A stretch of 33,810 nucleotides of DNA from Oscillospiraceae bacterium (GCA_902782235.1 CACZML010000006.1:1-33810), one strand, 5' to 3'; shown: positions 21,749-31,903, numbered from the stretch's first letter. Numbers and translations: made by a program. The notes: generated by a model from the letters alone, not told the origin.

Positions 21749-22921
21749 ATGCCCAGAAAGAAGAATGAAGAGGAACCCAAGGATACAATAGTAAGTCTTG
21801 TTAAGCTCCTCGCTGAAGAAAGAGACATCGACGAAGAAGAAGTATTCCAGGCGATCGAGAGCGGTCTTGTTGCAGCATACAGACGTGAGTTCGGCGGCAA
21901 CAAGCAGGATATCAAGTCCGTAAGTGCTGAGATCGACAGAGAGACAGGCGAGATCTACGTTTATAAGCTCGCTGAGGTCGTTGATGATGTAGTTGACGAG
22001 GCTAACGAGATTTCCATTGAAGATGCTAAAGAGCTTGGCTATGAGGATGTTGAAGTCGGAGACGAGATCGAGATCGGTATCGACGTTGAAGACTTAGGAC
22101 GCCTTGCTGCAAGCGCTGCAAAGAATGCGATCAACCAGAAGCTCAGAGATGCTGAGTCTTTAAAGATCGAAAAGGAGTTCTCCGGCAAGATCGGTGAGAT
22201 CACATCCGGTACGATCGTTCGTAAGGACGCAAGAAACGTATACGTAAACATCGGCCGTGCTGAAGCTATCGTTAAGCACGACGGCCAGATCAGAAATAAC
22301 AGAAACGAGCATTACGATCAGGACAGGATCATGAAGTTCCTCGTTATGGGCGTTGAAGAAGCTAACGGCAGACCTTCCGTTGTTCTTTCCAGAACAGACG
22401 CAAGACTCGTTACAAAGCTTTTCGAGCTCGAGGTACCTGAGATCAAAGCAGGCGACGTTGTCATCAGATCCGTTGCAAGAGAAGCAGGCTCCAGAACAAA
22501 GGTTGCTGTTTACTCCAAGGATCCCGATATCGATGCAAAGGGTTCCTGCGTTGGTCAGAGAGGCCAGAGAGTTCAGCAGATCATGAACGAGCTCGCAGAA
22601 GAGAAGATCGACATCGTTGACTGGAAGGAAGATCCGGCACTCTTCATCAGCGAAGCTTTGCAGCCTGCAAAGGTTTCCAGAGTTGATACCGAGATCACAA
22701 CAAACGAGAATGGTGAAGTCGAGAGATATGCAAAGGTTATCGTACCTGACCAGCAGTTCTCACTTGCAATCGGTAAGAGCGGCCAGAATGTACGTCTTGC
22801 TGCAAGACTTACTGGTTTCAAGATCGACATCAAGAAAGAGTCTGACGAGAGCGTAGAAGCATCCAAGGCACTTATCGATGACTTTACAGTCGTTGATGAC
22901 GAAGCAGGTAAGAACGAGTAA
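21749..22921 (+). CDS. nusA: Transcription termination/antitermination factor NusA
   Basis: NusA binds RNA polymerase and modulates pausing, intrinsic termination and antitermination. The 390-residue length is typical of Firmicutes; the C-terminal acidic repeats of Proteobacterial NusA are missing. The N-terminal polymerase-binding domain (about 12-130) is followed by an S1 domain (GEITSGTIVRKDARNVYVNIG), KH1 (DPDIDAKGSCVGQRGQRVQ) and KH2 (PDQQFSLAIGKSGQNVRLAA). AGGAGG lies 8 nt before the ATG. It is 28 nt after rimP. A terminator in the operon leader offers a site for autoregulation. Confidence 0.97.
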   Translation: MPRKKNEEEPKDTIVSLVKLLAEERDIDEEEVFQAIESGLVAAYRREFGGNKQDIKSVSAEIDRETGEIYVYKLAEVVDDVVDEANEISIEDAKELGYEDVEVGDEIEIGIDVEDLGRLAASAAKNAINQKLRDAESLKIEKEFSGKIGEITSGTIVRKDARNVYVNIGRAEAIVKHDGQIRNNRNEHYDQDRIMKFLVMGVEEANGRPSVVLSRTDARLVTKLFELEVPEIKAGDVVIRSVAREAGSRTKVAVYSKDPDIDAKGSCVGQRGQRVQQIMNELAEEKIDIVDWKEDPALFISEALQPAKVSRVDTEITTNENGEVERYAKVIVPDQQFSLAIGKSGQNVRLAARLTGFKIDIKKESDESVEASKALIDDFTVVDDEAGKNE

Positions 22922-22942
22922 TAAGCAAAGCGATCAGAAGTT

Positions 22943-23218
22943 ATGAAGAAAAAGCCGCAAAGAAGTTGTGTATCCTGCAGAACGGTAAGAGATAAGAGCG
23001 ATCTCCTGCGTGTCGTTGTAACACCCGATGGTGATGTTGCGTACGACCCGACCGGCAAGCTCGCCGGAAGAGGCGCTTACCTTTGCCGTAATGAGGAATG
23101 CATAACAGCTGAGCTTAAGAAGGCAGCAAAGCTTTCCAAGGGACTTAAGAAGCCTTTGACAGAAGAAGAGATCAAGGAACTTGCTAAATCACTTTTGGAG
23201 AGCATAAAGGAAGAGTAA
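22943..23218 (+). CDS. ylxR: YlxR family RNA-binding protein (RnpM)
   Basis: This 91-residue nucleic-acid-binding protein lies between nusA and infB in most Firmicutes; Bacillus YlxR has been linked to RNase P modulation and named RnpM. The family pattern is clear: RSCVSCRTVRDKSDLLRVV near the N-terminus, then DPTGKLAGRGAYLC. The C-terminal half is Lys-rich and helical. Its TAA shares one base with the ATG of the next gene, so translation is coupled. Confidence 0.93.
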   Translation: MKKKPQRSCVSCRTVRDKSDLLRVVVTPDGDVAYDPTGKLAGRGAYLCRNEECITAELKKAAKLSKGLKKPLTEEEIKELAKSLLESIKEE

Positions 23219-23550
23219 TGACAGATAAGGAAAGAGCATACGGAATGATCGGGCTTGCCACAAGGGCAGGCAAGGCAGTATCGGGAAGTGATGCGGTGGC
23301 CGGAGCGGTCCGCGCAGGCAACGTAAAACTCCTGATAATCACCAAAGACATTTCGGGCAATTCTTTGGACAGGATCTTAAAGAACATAAAGGGAAAAGAA
23401 GAGATACCCTGCTACAGTTTCGGAAGATCTGATGAACTGGGAGATGCCTTAGGGAAACCTGCAAGAACAGTTGCGGCAATTACTGATAAAAGCTTTGCGG
23501 ATGGAATTTCCGCCATACTCGAGAAAATCAACGAGGAGGAAGATACTTGA
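23218..23550 (+). CDS. ylxQ: YlxQ, L7Ae/L30e-family RNA-binding protein
   Basis: The product has 110 residues and is a K-turn-type RNA-binding fold. The L7Ae pattern is visible: [18 protein letters not shown] near the N-terminus, [17 protein letters not shown] (core strand and RNA-binding loop) and [19 protein letters not shown]. It overlaps ylxR by 1 nt and infB by 1 nt (TGA and ATG share the A at 23550). The position between ylxR and infB is standard for Firmicutes. The biological role is still not well defined. Confidence 0.92.
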   Translation: MTDKERAYGMIGLATRAGKAVSGSDAVAGAVRAGNVKLLIITKDISGNSLDRILKNIKGKEEIPCYSFGRSDELGDALGKPARTVAAITDKSFADGISAILEKINEEEDT

Positions 23551-26411
23551 TGAGTGAAGATATCGATAATAAGAAGAAAGACTTAACCGTCGGAGGCGTG
23601 TCCGGCAGTAAGAAGATGAGGCTCGGAAGAGTCCATAAAAAGAAGACAGAAGATGCACCCGAAGCAGCAGCTCCGGCAGTTGAGGCAAAGGTTGAGACAC
23701 CCGCACCTGCACCTGCTCCCGCTCCTGTTGAAGAGGTTAAGCCTGTAAAGAAGGCAGCAGCTAAGAAGACTGAAGAGGAAAAGCCGGCTGAAGAGAAGAA
23801 GCCTGCTAAGAAGTCTGCTGCAAAGACAGAAAAGACTGAGAAGACAGAGAAGGCTGAAGCTCCCGCAAAGAAGACTTCCGCAAAGAAGGCTTCCGAGAAG
23901 AAGGAAGCTGAAGCTGCTCCTGAAGCTCCTGCAGAAGAAAAGAAGCCTGCAAAGAAGGCTCCTGCAAAAGCTCCCAAGACTGAAGCCAAGCCCGAGAAGA
24001 AGGCTGAAGAGCCTGCTGCAAAGGCACCTGAGGCTAAGGAAGTCAAGGAAGAGAAGAAGCCTGAAGTTAAGCCTGAGGCAACACCTGAGGTCAAGCCCGA
24101 GCCTGTAAAGGAAGAGAAGAAGCCTGAAGAAAAGCCCGTACAGCCCGCAAAGCCGAGGCTCTCATCAGCTGTAATCTCACTTCCTGACGTTCCCGCAAGA
24201 GGCGAGACTATCAGAAGCTCCACGGTTATTACTTATGCCGGAAGAGATAAGAAGAGCCCGATGAGATCAGGTGGCCAGGGCGGCTACAATAACAACAGAC
24301 AGGGCGGCTTCCAGAAGCAGGGCGGCGGTTTCCAAAAGCCCGCTGGCGGCGGATTCGATAAGGACAAGGACGACGATAACCAGCGTCCTCAGTTCAAGAG
24401 AGCACCCAAGCCGAGAGCTGAGGCTCCTATCGAAGATGCAAAGAAGAGCAGATCTTCTTATGCCGAGAAGAGTGCTTTCGAGAAGAAGCACAATAACAAT
24501 GACAGAAGAGACGGCGAGAAGAACGCCAATATCGATAAGAGAAAGCAGTCAAGAACTTCGCAGTTCACAGGCCGTGTTAACAGCGATGGTGATTATGATG
24601 ATTTCTCATTCAAGAAGAAGAAAAAGAAGCAGGAGACACAGCAGTCTGTTGTTGAGCAGGTAATCACTGAGATCAAGATCCCTGCTTTCATTACAGTTAA
24701 GGAATTCGCTGAAGGTATCGGCAAGAAGAGCTCCGACATCATCATGGCTTTGATGAAGCTCGGCGTTATGGCTACCATCAACCAGGAACTCGATTTCGAT
24801 ACTGCATGCCTCGTTGCAGACAGCTTCGGAATCAATGCCGAACTCTTAGAGGAGAAGACAGAGGAAGATATCCTCTTTACAGATGAGGATAATCCGGAGA
24901 ACCTCGAGACAAGACCTCCGGTTGTCGTTGTTATGGGTCACGTTGACCATGGTAAGACATCACTCCTCGATAAGATCAGATCATCCAACGTTACTGAAGG
25001 CGAAGCCGGCGGTATCACACAGAAGATCGGTGCTTACACGGTAAGACTTAAGGGCCGTCAGATCACATTCCTCGACACCCCTGGTCACGAAGCGTTCACA
25101 ACGATGAGAGCAAGAGGTGCACAGTTCACGGATATCGCTATTCTCGTTGTTGCTGCAGACGACGGTGTAATGCCTCAGACGATCGAAGCTATCAACCACG
25201 CAAAGGCTGCTAACACAGAGATCATCGTTGCGATCAACAAGATCGATAAGCCGGGCGCAAATCCTGACAGAGTTAAGCAGGAGCTTACACAGTACGGTCT
25301 CGTATGCGAGGAATGGGGCGGCCAGACGATCATGGTACCTATCTCTGCAAAGCAGGGTACAGGTATTGATGACCTTCTCGAAAATGTATTGCTCACAGCA
25401 GACATCATGGAGCTCAAGGCCGATCCTAAGAGCCAGGCAAAGGGTGCCGTTATCGAAGCTAAGCTCGACAAGAACAGAGGTGCTGTTGCATCCGTTCTCA
25501 TCCAGCGCGGTACTTTGAGACAGGGTGATACAGTTGTCTGCGGTCCTATCTTGGGCAACGTAAGAGCTATGTACGACGATAAGGGTATGCCGATCAAGAA
25601 GGCAGGTCCTTCGATCCCTGTTGAGATCTTAGGTCTTCCTGAGGTTCCTCAGGCAGGTGAGATCCTCTATGCAGTATCTGACGATAAGACAGCAAGACAG
25701 CTTGTTGAAAAGCGTAAGATCAAGCAGAGAGAAGAGCAGCTCCACAGATCATCCAAGATGAGCCTTGATACGCTCGCAGCCCAGATGGCAGCAGGCGATG
25801 TTAAGGATCTCAACATCATCATCAAGGCTGACGTCCAGGGTTCTGTTGAAGCCGTTCAGCAGTCACTTGAGAAGCTCACAAATGAGGAAGTTAAGATCAA
25901 CGTTATCCACGGCGCAGTCGGTGCGATCAACGAATCAGATATCGTACTTGCTGACGTTTCAAATGCTATCATCATCGGCTTCAACGTAAGACCTTCACAG
26001 ATGATCATCGATAAGGCAAAAGAGACCGGCGTAGACATCAGACTTTACAGCGTCATCTATAACGCGATCGAAGATGTCGAGAACGCTATGAAGGGTATGC
26101 TTGCACCTAAGATCGAAGAAGTCATCTGGGGTCATGCCGAAGTCAGACAGCTCTTCAAGGTCAGCGGTATCGGTACTATCGGAGGCTGCTATGTTACTGA
26201 CGGTAAGATCCTCAGAGCATCCAACGTCAGAGTCATCAGAGACGACGTTGTCGTATACACAGGCGTCCTTGGTTCTTTGCAGCACGAGAAGGATTCCGTT
26301 AAGGAAGTTCTGTCAGGACACGAGTGCGGTCTTACAGTCGAGAAGTATAACGACATTAAGATCGGCGACGTTATCGAAGCTTTCGGCAACGTCGAAGTAA
26401 AGAGGGACTGA
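23550..26411 (+). CDS. infB: Translation initiation factor IF-2
   Basis: This GTPase brings initiator tRNA to the 30S subunit and promotes subunit joining. The ATG at 23550 is 9 nt after GAGGAGGA; an in-frame TTG at 23547 is less likely. The protein has 953 residues, long for a Firmicute. Residues about 30-215 are a Lys/Ala/Pro/Glu low-complexity tract. Residues about 238-275 are Gly/Gln/Asn/Phe-rich ([18 protein letters not shown]). The IF2_N domain then precedes the G domain, whose G1 GHVDHGKT starts at Gly463, followed by [17 protein letters not shown] (G3) and NKIDKP (G4). The C-terminal domains II, III and IV are complete, with the final C2 domain containing [14 protein letters not shown]. 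Confidence 0.97.
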   Translation: MSEDIDNKKKDLTVGGVSGSKKMRLGRVHKKKTEDAPEAAAPAVEAKVETPAPAPAPAPVEEVKPVKKAAAKKTEEEKPAEEKKPAKKSAAKTEKTEKTEKAEAPAKKTSAKKASEKKEAEAAPEAPAEEKKPAKKAPAKAPKTEAKPEKKAEEPAAKAPEAKEVKEEKKPEVKPEATPEVKPEPVKEEKKPEEKPVQPAKPRLSSAVISLPDVPARGETIRSSTVITYAGRDKKSPMRSGGQGGYNNNRQGGFQKQGGGFQKPAGGGFDKDKDDDNQRPQFKRAPKPRAEAPIEDAKKSRSSYAEKSAFEKKHNNNDRRDGEKNANIDKRKQSRTSQFTGRVNSDGDYDDFSFKKKKKKQETQQSVVEQVITEIKIPAFITVKEFAEGIGKKSSDIIMALMKLGVMATINQELDFDTACLVADSFGINAELLEEKTEEDILFTDEDNPENLETRPPVVVVMGHVDHGKTSLLDKIRSSNVTEGEAGGITQKIGAYTVRLKGRQITFLDTPGHEAFTTMRARGAQFTDIAILVVAADDGVMPQTIEAINHAKAANTEIIVAINKIDKPGANPDRVKQELTQYGLVCEEWGGQTIMVPISAKQGTGIDDLLENVLLTADIMELKADPKSQAKGAVIEAKLDKNRGAVASVLIQRGTLRQGDTVVCGPILGNVRAMYDDKGMPIKKAGPSIPVEILGLPEVPQAGEILYAVSDDKTARQLVEKRKIKQREEQLHRSSKMSLDTLAAQMAAGDVKDLNIIIKADVQGSVEAVQQSLEKLTNEEVKINVIHGAVGAINESDIVLADVSNAIIIGFNVRPSQMIIDKAKETGVDIRLYSVIYNAIEDVENAMKGMLAPKIEEVIWGHAEVRQLFKVSGIGTIGGCYVTDGKILRASNVRVIRDDVVVYTGVLGSLQHEKDSVKEVLSGHECGLTVEKYNDIKIGDVIEAFGNVEVKRD

Positions 26412-26412
26412 T

Positions 26413-26826
26413 ATGAAAAACAGAAGACCTGAGATAGTTGGAGATGAGATCCAGAAGATCGTCTCCACGATTATCTCAACCAAGTTAAAGGATCCCAGAG
26501 TTCCTTTGCTTACATCTGTTACGTCCGTTAAGATGAGCAGGGATCTGTCGCATGCCACGATCTTCATCTCCGTTTATGGCGATGAGAAGACACAAAAGGA
26601 AGCGATGGAAGCTATCGAGCATGCAAAAGGTTTCATCCGTTACGAGACTGTGCAGGAGATCAATCTGAGAGTTGCTCCTGAATTCAGCTTCAAGCTCGAC
26701 AACACTCTTAACAATGCGTTAAGGATGGAAGCTTTGATCGAGAAAACGATCAAGGAAGACGAAGCAAGGAGACTTGCCAGAGAAGAAAGAGAAGGCAAGT
26801 CTGAAGATAGCCCGGCAGAAGAGTGA
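26413..26826 (+). CDS. rbfA: Ribosome-binding factor A
   Basis: RbfA is a single KH-like domain protein that binds the 5' helix of 16S rRNA and helps 30S maturation. The protein has 137 residues. It has the family opening RRPEIVGDEIQKIVSTII, then LLTSVTSVKMSRDLSHATIFISVYG and the ending EFSFKLDNTLNNALRMEALIEKT. The C-terminal 30 residues are acidic and charged, a common variable tail. It begins 1 nt after the infB stop with AGAGGG inside infB as ribosome binding site. ylxP, found between infB and rbfA in Bacillus, is absent. Confidence 0.95.
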   Translation: MKNRRPEIVGDEIQKIVSTIISTKLKDPRVPLLTSVTSVKMSRDLSHATIFISVYGDEKTQKEAMEAIEHAKGFIRYETVQEINLRVAPEFSFKLDNTLNNALRMEALIEKTIKEDEARRLAREEREGKSEDSPAEE

Positions 26827-26862
26827 TCTCCTGCCTCTAACGCTGTTTAGAACGGAGTTTTT

Positions 26863-27927
26863 ATGAGAGAACGCTATAAGGAAGGCAGCAGAAGAACTGC
26901 CATGAACATCTTAAGCGTTATAGAGAAGCTCAAGGCGGGCAACGAGCTCGTCCTTGTCTTCCCGCATAGAAGCGTTGACGGTGACTGTGTCGGTTCCAGC
27001 ACCGGCATCGTAAGCATTATCAGGTCTTTGGGAGTAGATGCTTATGTGGCTATTCCTGAAGCTTTACCTGAGAACATGGAATTCTTAGGCATCAGTGAGT
27101 ACCTTTTCCGTCCCGACGGAGATACTGATGAAGCAGCAGAATTCAAGAACAATAAGACCATTGGAGGCAAGAAAGTCGGCGCGGTCATCGCGACCGATAT
27201 TTCGGACAGTTCGAGAATGGGAATCAGCGGTGAGATATTCGATTCGGTAGACACCAAGCTCGTTATCGACCACCATGCTTCCGTAATTCACAGATCCGAT
27301 AATATGTGGATCGATCCGGACAGTTCATCCGCAAGTGAGATGGTCTACTATGTTGCTCTTCAGATCGCAGACATCACGGGCCGGGACGTAAGCGAAGTTC
27401 TTGCTCCCAATGCCGCGAAAGCAGTTCTTGCCGGAATCGTTACCGACACCGGAAGATTCACATTTACAAATACACGTCCTGAGACTCTTGAGACAGCAGG
27501 CGCGCTCATTGATCTGGGCGGCAACATCTCACAGGTCTGCTACAACCTTTTCGACCGTAAGGCAAAAGCAAAGTTCCAGTTATCGGCTAAGGCAAGATCT
27601 GAAGTAAGATTCTTCTTTGATGACAAGTTCGCGCTGACAGTAGTTCCTTATGAACAGTTCAAGATGTTCGGCGCAGGTCCTGACGGCGTTGACGATGTTG
27701 TATCCGCAATGCGTGATATCGACGGAGTCGAGCTCGCCATCGTTTTAAGAGAACTTGAGAACGGCGAGATAAGGGGAAATGTAAGATCCCAGGAATACTT
27801 TGACTGCAGCACATTCGCAGCCGGCTTTGGCGGCGGCGGACATGTAAGAGCTGCAGGTTTTAACGCATCAGGCGACATTAACGAACTCGCTGAAGAAGTA
27901 ATCAAGAGGGTTCAGGCAACCTTATGA
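26863..27927 (+). CDS. nrnA: DHH-DHHA1 phosphoesterase, NrnA-like
   Basis: A 354-residue cytosolic phosphoesterase of the NrnA family, which degrades nanoRNA and pAp and in some species cyclic dinucleotide products. The DHH domain has the Mn ligands PHRSVDGDCVGSS (His35, Asp39, Asp41), IATDISDSSRMG (Asp112) and VIDHHAS (Asp136-His137-His138), and GIVTDTGRF further on. The DHHA1 domain ends with the substrate motif FGGGGHVRAAG. Usual members read NPDGD where this has SVDGD. The CGGAG ribosome binding site lies about 7 nt before the ATG. It is 36 nt after rbfA, and the stop overlaps truB by 4 nt (ATGA). Confidence 0.92.
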   Translation: MRERYKEGSRRTAMNILSVIEKLKAGNELVLVFPHRSVDGDCVGSSTGIVSIIRSLGVDAYVAIPEALPENMEFLGISEYLFRPDGDTDEAAEFKNNKTIGGKKVGAVIATDISDSSRMGISGEIFDSVDTKLVIDHHASVIHRSDNMWIDPDSSSASEMVYYVALQIADITGRDVSEVLAPNAAKAVLAGIVTDTGRFTFTNTRPETLETAGALIDLGGNISQVCYNLFDRKAKAKFQLSAKARSEVRFFFDDKFALTVVPYEQFKMFGAGPDGVDDVVSAMRDIDGVELAIVLRELENGEIRGNVRSQEYFDCSTFAAGFGGGGHVRAAGFNASGDINELAEEVIKRVQATL

Positions 27928-28865
27928 TCCAAGACGGTTTCATCCTTGTAGATAAGCCTGAAGGATGGACGTCCTTTAAGACTGACCGATTCGTCGGCAA
28001 ACTCCTTGGCACACGCAAAGTCGGGCATTTGGGAACATTAGATCCGTTTGCAACGGGTCTTCTTCCCGTGTTCGTCGGCAAGGGCTTGAAGTTCTTAAGG
28101 TTCTGCGAAGGCTTTGACAAGGGGTATTCCTGCAGGTGCATTTTCGGCGCGACAACGGACACGATGGATAAGACCGGTGAATTCACTTCTGAGAATTATC
28201 CTTCATCTGAAGTTTTAGAGCAGCTCGAAAATACAGACTACAAGCTGGTCTACGACGCGGCAATGAAGGTCAAGGACACCAAAGAGCAGCTCCCGCCCGC
28301 ATATTCAGCCAAGAAGATCGACGGAGTAAAGGCATATGAACTCGCAAGAAAAGGCGAGATGCCTGACTTAAAGCCTGCACAGGTTACGATCTATTCGCTT
28401 GATATTACTGATATTTCGAGAACCGAAAAGAGCTTTGCGATCGATTTTGACTGCATGTGCTCCAAGGGTACATATATCAGAACGATCTGCTCTGACTTAG
28501 GTGATATTACAGGCTTTGGCGCGTATGCCGAATCTTTGAGAAGAACGGTCAACGGGCAGTTCAACGTTAAGGATGCATTCACGCCCGACGAGCTTGAGAA
28601 GATGGCGGAAGAAGGCGATTTCTCATTCGTAAGGGATGCCGCTGAGACAATAACTTTCCTGCCTGAGATAAAGCTCGATCCGAAGCAGACAAAGGATATC
28701 AAGTTCGGAAGAAAGATAGCGTTTCCGTTGGATGTTAAGCCTGAAGGTGAAGAGCGCATCTATTACAGGGCGACATCGGAAGGCAAGCTTATCGCAGTTG
28801 TTTTCCCGGCTTTGGAAAACGGCGGATTATTAATGAGGATCGAGAGGCTTTACGCACATGATTAA
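27924..28865 (+). CDS. truB: tRNA pseudouridine-55 synthase
   Basis: TruB makes the conserved pseudouridine at position 55 in the T loop of tRNAs. The protein has 313 residues. Motifs present are DKPEGWTSFK, the catalytic GHLGTLDPFATGLLPV with Asp40, CRCIFGATTDTMDKTG, QLPPAYSAKKIDGVKAYELARKG and CSKGTYIRTICSDLG. A C-terminal PUA-like tail follows. Its ATG is inside the nrnA stop (ATGA overlap of 4 nt) and its end overlaps ribF by 8 nt. The tight overlaps show a continuous translational unit. Confidence 0.96.
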   Translation: MIQDGFILVDKPEGWTSFKTDRFVGKLLGTRKVGHLGTLDPFATGLLPVFVGKGLKFLRFCEGFDKGYSCRCIFGATTDTMDKTGEFTSENYPSSEVLEQLENTDYKLVYDAAMKVKDTKEQLPPAYSAKKIDGVKAYELARKGEMPDLKPAQVTIYSLDITDISRTEKSFAIDFDCMCSKGTYIRTICSDLGDITGFGAYAESLRRTVNGQFNVKDAFTPDELEKMAEEGDFSFVRDAAETITFLPEIKLDPKQTKDIKFGRKIAFPLDVKPEGEERIYYRATSEGKLIAVVFPALENGGLLMRIERLYAHD

Positions 28866-29790
28866 AGTATGCAATACGTATGGTCTTAACGATCTGCCTC
28901 TGGGCTCAAAGGGAAGAGTGATAGCGCTCGGAATGTTCGACGGCCTTCATTCAGGACACATGGATATCATCAAGAAAGCTGTCATGACGGCCGAAAGAGA
29001 CGGCCTTACATCAACGGTCCAGACATTTAAGAATCTGTTTAAGCAGGACAGCAAATCACTTTATACATCTGAAGAGAGATTGAATCTGGTAAGCAGGACC
29101 GGTGCTGACGAACTTCTGGTCTTGGACTTCGATGAAGTAAAGGACATGGAGCCGGAGGATTATCTTAAGAACGTGCTCCTTTACCGCTGCATAGCGGACA
29201 CGCTCATAATGGGCGAGGACTACAGGTTCGGCAAAGGCGCCAGGGGCGACGTTGCCATGATAAAGGAATTTGCAAAGGCAAATGATATCCGCGTGATCGT
29301 GGTAAAAGACCATCTGCACGAAGGAACAGGCAGAAAGATCTCTACGACATGGCTCAGGGAAGCTTTGTCGGAGGGTGATGTCGATCTCGCAAGAGAACTT
29401 TGCGGCGGAAGGAATTACTTCTATTCCGGACGCTGCGTTCAGGGAAAGCAGCTCGGAAGGACGATGGGTTTTCCGACGGCGAATATCATTGTTCCTGAAG
29501 ATAAGTTCGTCGTTAAAAGGGGCGTCTACGTGTCGCGCGTTAAGCTGGGACAGAGGATCCTTTACGGCGTTACCAATATCGGCAGGAGACCTACGCTCGA
29601 AGATGCGGTAAATGATGTTGTCGAGACTTATATTTTCGACTTTGACGAGGACATTTACGGGGCAAATCTTGAGGTCGAGCTCATGCATTTCTTGAGACCT
29701 GAATCGAAGATGACATCTAAAGAAGAACTGATAGATGCCGTAAATCTTAATAAAACGCAGGCCAAAGACTACCTCAAAAACCTCAATTAG
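28858..29790 (+). CDS. ribF: Bifunctional riboflavin kinase / FAD synthetase
   Basis: This enzyme phosphorylates riboflavin to FMN and adenylates FMN to FAD. The 310-residue protein has the N-terminal nucleotidyltransferase domain with GMFDGLHSGHMDII and GEDYRFGKGARGD, then KISTTWLREAL. The C-terminal flavokinase domain has LGRTMGFPTANI, RGVYVSRV and NIGRRPT, ending VELMHFLRPESKM. It closes the operon and overlaps truB by 8 nt. No clear terminator is visible in the 95 nt before lgt. Confidence 0.96.
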   Translation: MIKVCNTYGLNDLPLGSKGRVIALGMFDGLHSGHMDIIKKAVMTAERDGLTSTVQTFKNLFKQDSKSLYTSEERLNLVSRTGADELLVLDFDEVKDMEPEDYLKNVLLYRCIADTLIMGEDYRFGKGARGDVAMIKEFAKANDIRVIVVKDHLHEGTGRKISTTWLREALSEGDVDLARELCGGRNYFYSGRCVQGKQLGRTMGFPTANIIVPEDKFVVKRGVYVSRVKLGQRILYGVTNIGRRPTLEDAVNDVVETYIFDFDEDIYGANLEVELMHFLRPESKMTSKEELIDAVNLNKTQAKDYLKNLN

Positions 29791-29830
29791 ACCGAAATTG
29801 ATGCCTTAAAAAGCCATATTATTTATTTTG

Positions 29831-29839
29831 TGGTAATAT
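29831..29839 (+). promoter_or_regulatory. Extended -10 promoter candidate for lgt-rodA
   Basis: TGG directly precedes TAATAT (29834-29839), about 47 nt before the lgt start. A TTGATG at 29798-29803 is too far to act as its -35. The call rests on the extended -10 and its placement in an AT-rich gap after ribF. Confidence 0.45.
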
Positions 29840-29885
29840 ATCAGGGATTTACTGACCCAAAAGGGTGCAGGGAGGATATAGATAC

Positions 29886-30761
29886 ATGATGAACTTGGTT
29901 GAAGTTAAGTTTCCGGGCCTCGGAATCGACGTGAATGTTAATCCCGTCGCTTTTTCGATCGGCAGCATTGAAGTTTACTGGTACGGTCTTCTGATCGCGT
30001 CAGCAATTGTTTTGTCAGTTGTTCTGGCAGTAAAACAGGCGAAAAAACTGTATTTCCCGGAGACTCTCGTTTACGATACAGTCCTCATGATCATTCCCTG
30101 TGCGATCATCGGCGCAAGACTTTATTTTGTTGCCTGCAACTGGGATTACTACGGCCAGGACTTAAGGAGGATCTTTGATTTCAGATCCGGCGGTCTTGCT
30201 ATCTATGGCGGCGTTATCCTCGTATTCATCGGCGGACTCGTTATGTGCCGCATCAGAAAGATCCCGTTCAGGGAACTTGCTGACTACTGCGTAGTATACC
30301 TTCCTTTGGGACAGGCGATCGGCAGATGGGGCAACTTCTTCAACCAGGAGTGCTTCGGTACGAACACATCACTTCCCTGGGGTATGACAAGCTCCACGAT
30401 CGAAGGTTACCTCAGCCAGAATTGTCCTACACTCGTATCAACAATGCCGGTTCATCCGACATTCCTTTATGAGTCTTTGGCTGACCTTGCGATCTTCTTC
30501 ATCCTTATCTATGTAAGAAAGCACTCGAAGATCCCCTTCGAGACATCATGCGCATATTTCGCACTTTATGGAACAGTAAGATTCTTCATCGAAGGCATCA
30601 GAACTGATTCGCTCTACATCGGCAATACTGGCATCAGGACTTCACAGCTCCTGTCACTTATCCTTGTCGTTGCTGCACTTGCTTATATCGCAGTTGCAAG
30701 AGTAAAGAAGTTCGAGAAGAGTGGCTTCCCTGAAAAGTTATATCTCGAGGAAAAGAACTGA
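29886..30761 (+). CDS. lgt: Prolipoprotein diacylglyceryl transferase
   Basis: Lgt attaches diacylglycerol to the lipobox cysteine of prelipoproteins at the membrane; two such lipoproteins are encoded in this window. The start at 29886 is 10 nt after GGAGG; the longer frame from 29865 would include the ribosome binding site itself. The protein has 291 residues and about seven membrane helices. Family motifs are YWYGLLIASAIVL, GARLYFV, the signature GQAIGRWGNFFNQECFG, and MPVHPTFLYES. The rodA gene starts 2 nt after its stop. Confidence 0.96.
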   Translation: MMNLVEVKFPGLGIDVNVNPVAFSIGSIEVYWYGLLIASAIVLSVVLAVKQAKKLYFPETLVYDTVLMIIPCAIIGARLYFVACNWDYYGQDLRRIFDFRSGGLAIYGGVILVFIGGLVMCRIRKIPFRELADYCVVYLPLGQAIGRWGNFFNQECFGTNTSLPWGMTSSTIEGYLSQNCPTLVSTMPVHPTFLYESLADLAIFFILIYVRKHSKIPFETSCAYFALYGTVRFFIEGIRTDSLYIGNTGIRTSQLLSLILVVAALAYIAVARVKKFEKSGFPEKLYLEEKN

Positions 30762-30763
30762 TA

Positions 30764-31888
30764 ATGAGTAAGGCTGGTTCCGGCGTTGTAAGACTTCGCG
30801 GGAAAGACGGTCTCAAGGCCGTCGACTATTATCTTGTCGTTCCGGTTCTTACGATGACGATAATCGGCCTTTATGTTCTTCAGAAAGTTTTATCCAAAGG
30901 TTATGCCGCTTACCCCGGAAACTACTACAGACAGATAGTAGCTACCGTTGGCGGCGTTATCTGTGCATTGATAATCTCACTGCTCGATGAACACCTCCTT
31001 AAAGCACTGGGAAGGATCATCTATGCGGTTGCGCTTTTCCTTCTGGTCCTGGTTCCGATCGACGGCTATTCACTGGCCGGCACATGGGGCGCCGACTCGT
31101 GGCTGAAGCTTCCTGTAATCGGTAACTTCCAGCCGTCCGAGCTCGCGAAAATCGGTCTTGTCATGCTGGCGGCCGATATTTTCGAACAGATGCATAACAA
31201 AGAAGTAACCATGCTCAAGGGCTTCGGTAAGATGGCTGCAGTCTATGCGCCGCCGATGCTCCTTATCCTCGCACAGCCTGACTTCGGTACCGCGATGGTT
31301 ATCGTATTTACATTCATCTGTATGCTGTTTGCGTGGGGAGTCAGATACAGATACTTCCTTCTCGCATTTTCATCTTTCGTCGTTATCATCGTTCCTTTGG
31401 TATGGTCATTCTATCTGAAGCCCTACCAGAAGGAGAGGATCTTATCGCTCCTGTTCCAGGGTTCGTCACCTCAGTCAGAGTACAACCTCCAGCAGTCCAA
31501 GCTGGCCATAGCTTCAGGCGGTCTTTCCGGAAACCACACCGGAATCTTAACGTCCGTTCCGGTTAAGGAGAGTGACTTCATTTTCGCCGCCATCTCAGAG
31601 CATATGGGATTTATCGGAACGACGACTGTAATCATCCTCGCATTCTTCTTCCTTTGCCGGTGCCTTTATGTTGCTGCAAATATCAAGTCCAAATCCGCAT
31701 CCTATATGATGACCGGATTTACGGGATATTTCGCATTCCACTTTATCGAGAATATGGGCATGGCAGTAGGCCTTCTCCCGATCACCGGTATTCCTTTGCC
31801 GTTCATGAGTTTGGGAGGCACGGCGATGCTCATCAATTTCATTGCGTTCGGAGTTCTTCTGAATATTTCTATCAACCGTAATATGTAG
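30764..31888 (+). CDS. rodA: RodA/FtsW-family peptidoglycan glycosyltransferase
   Basis: A SEDS glycan polymerase of 374 residues with about ten membrane helices. It needs a class B penicillin-binding protein partner. Motifs are FQPSELAKIGLVMLAA, ILAQPDFGTAM, FIFAAISEHMGFIG and the C-terminal LLPITGIPLPFMSLGGTAM. The large extracellular loop carries KERILSLLFQG and the residues YNLQQSKLAIASGGLSG. The short length and the absence of a division-type context favour RodA over FtsW, though this split is not certain. It begins 2 nt after lgt, with AGGAAAAG in the end of lgt as ribosome binding site. Confidence 0.92.
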   Translation: MSKAGSGVVRLRGKDGLKAVDYYLVVPVLTMTIIGLYVLQKVLSKGYAAYPGNYYRQIVATVGGVICALIISLLDEHLLKALGRIIYAVALFLLVLVPIDGYSLAGTWGADSWLKLPVIGNFQPSELAKIGLVMLAADIFEQMHNKEVTMLKGFGKMAAVYAPPMLLILAQPDFGTAMVIVFTFICMLFAWGVRYRYFLLAFSSFVVIIVPLVWSFYLKPYQKERILSLLFQGSSPQSEYNLQQSKLAIASGGLSGNHTGILTSVPVKESDFIFAAISEHMGFIGTTTVIILAFFFLCRCLYVAANIKSKSASYMMTGFTGYFAFHFIENMGMAVGLLPITGIPLPFMSLGGTAMLINFIAFGVLLNISINRNM

Positions 31889-31903
31889 TGCCGGAGGCAT
31901 CTT

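Noticed and set aside
23528..24223. A 231-codon open frame on the - strand
   Set aside because: It mirrors the KAPE-rich start of infB. The composition (Ser/Ala/Gly/Phe) is a by-product of Lys/Ala/Glu codons.
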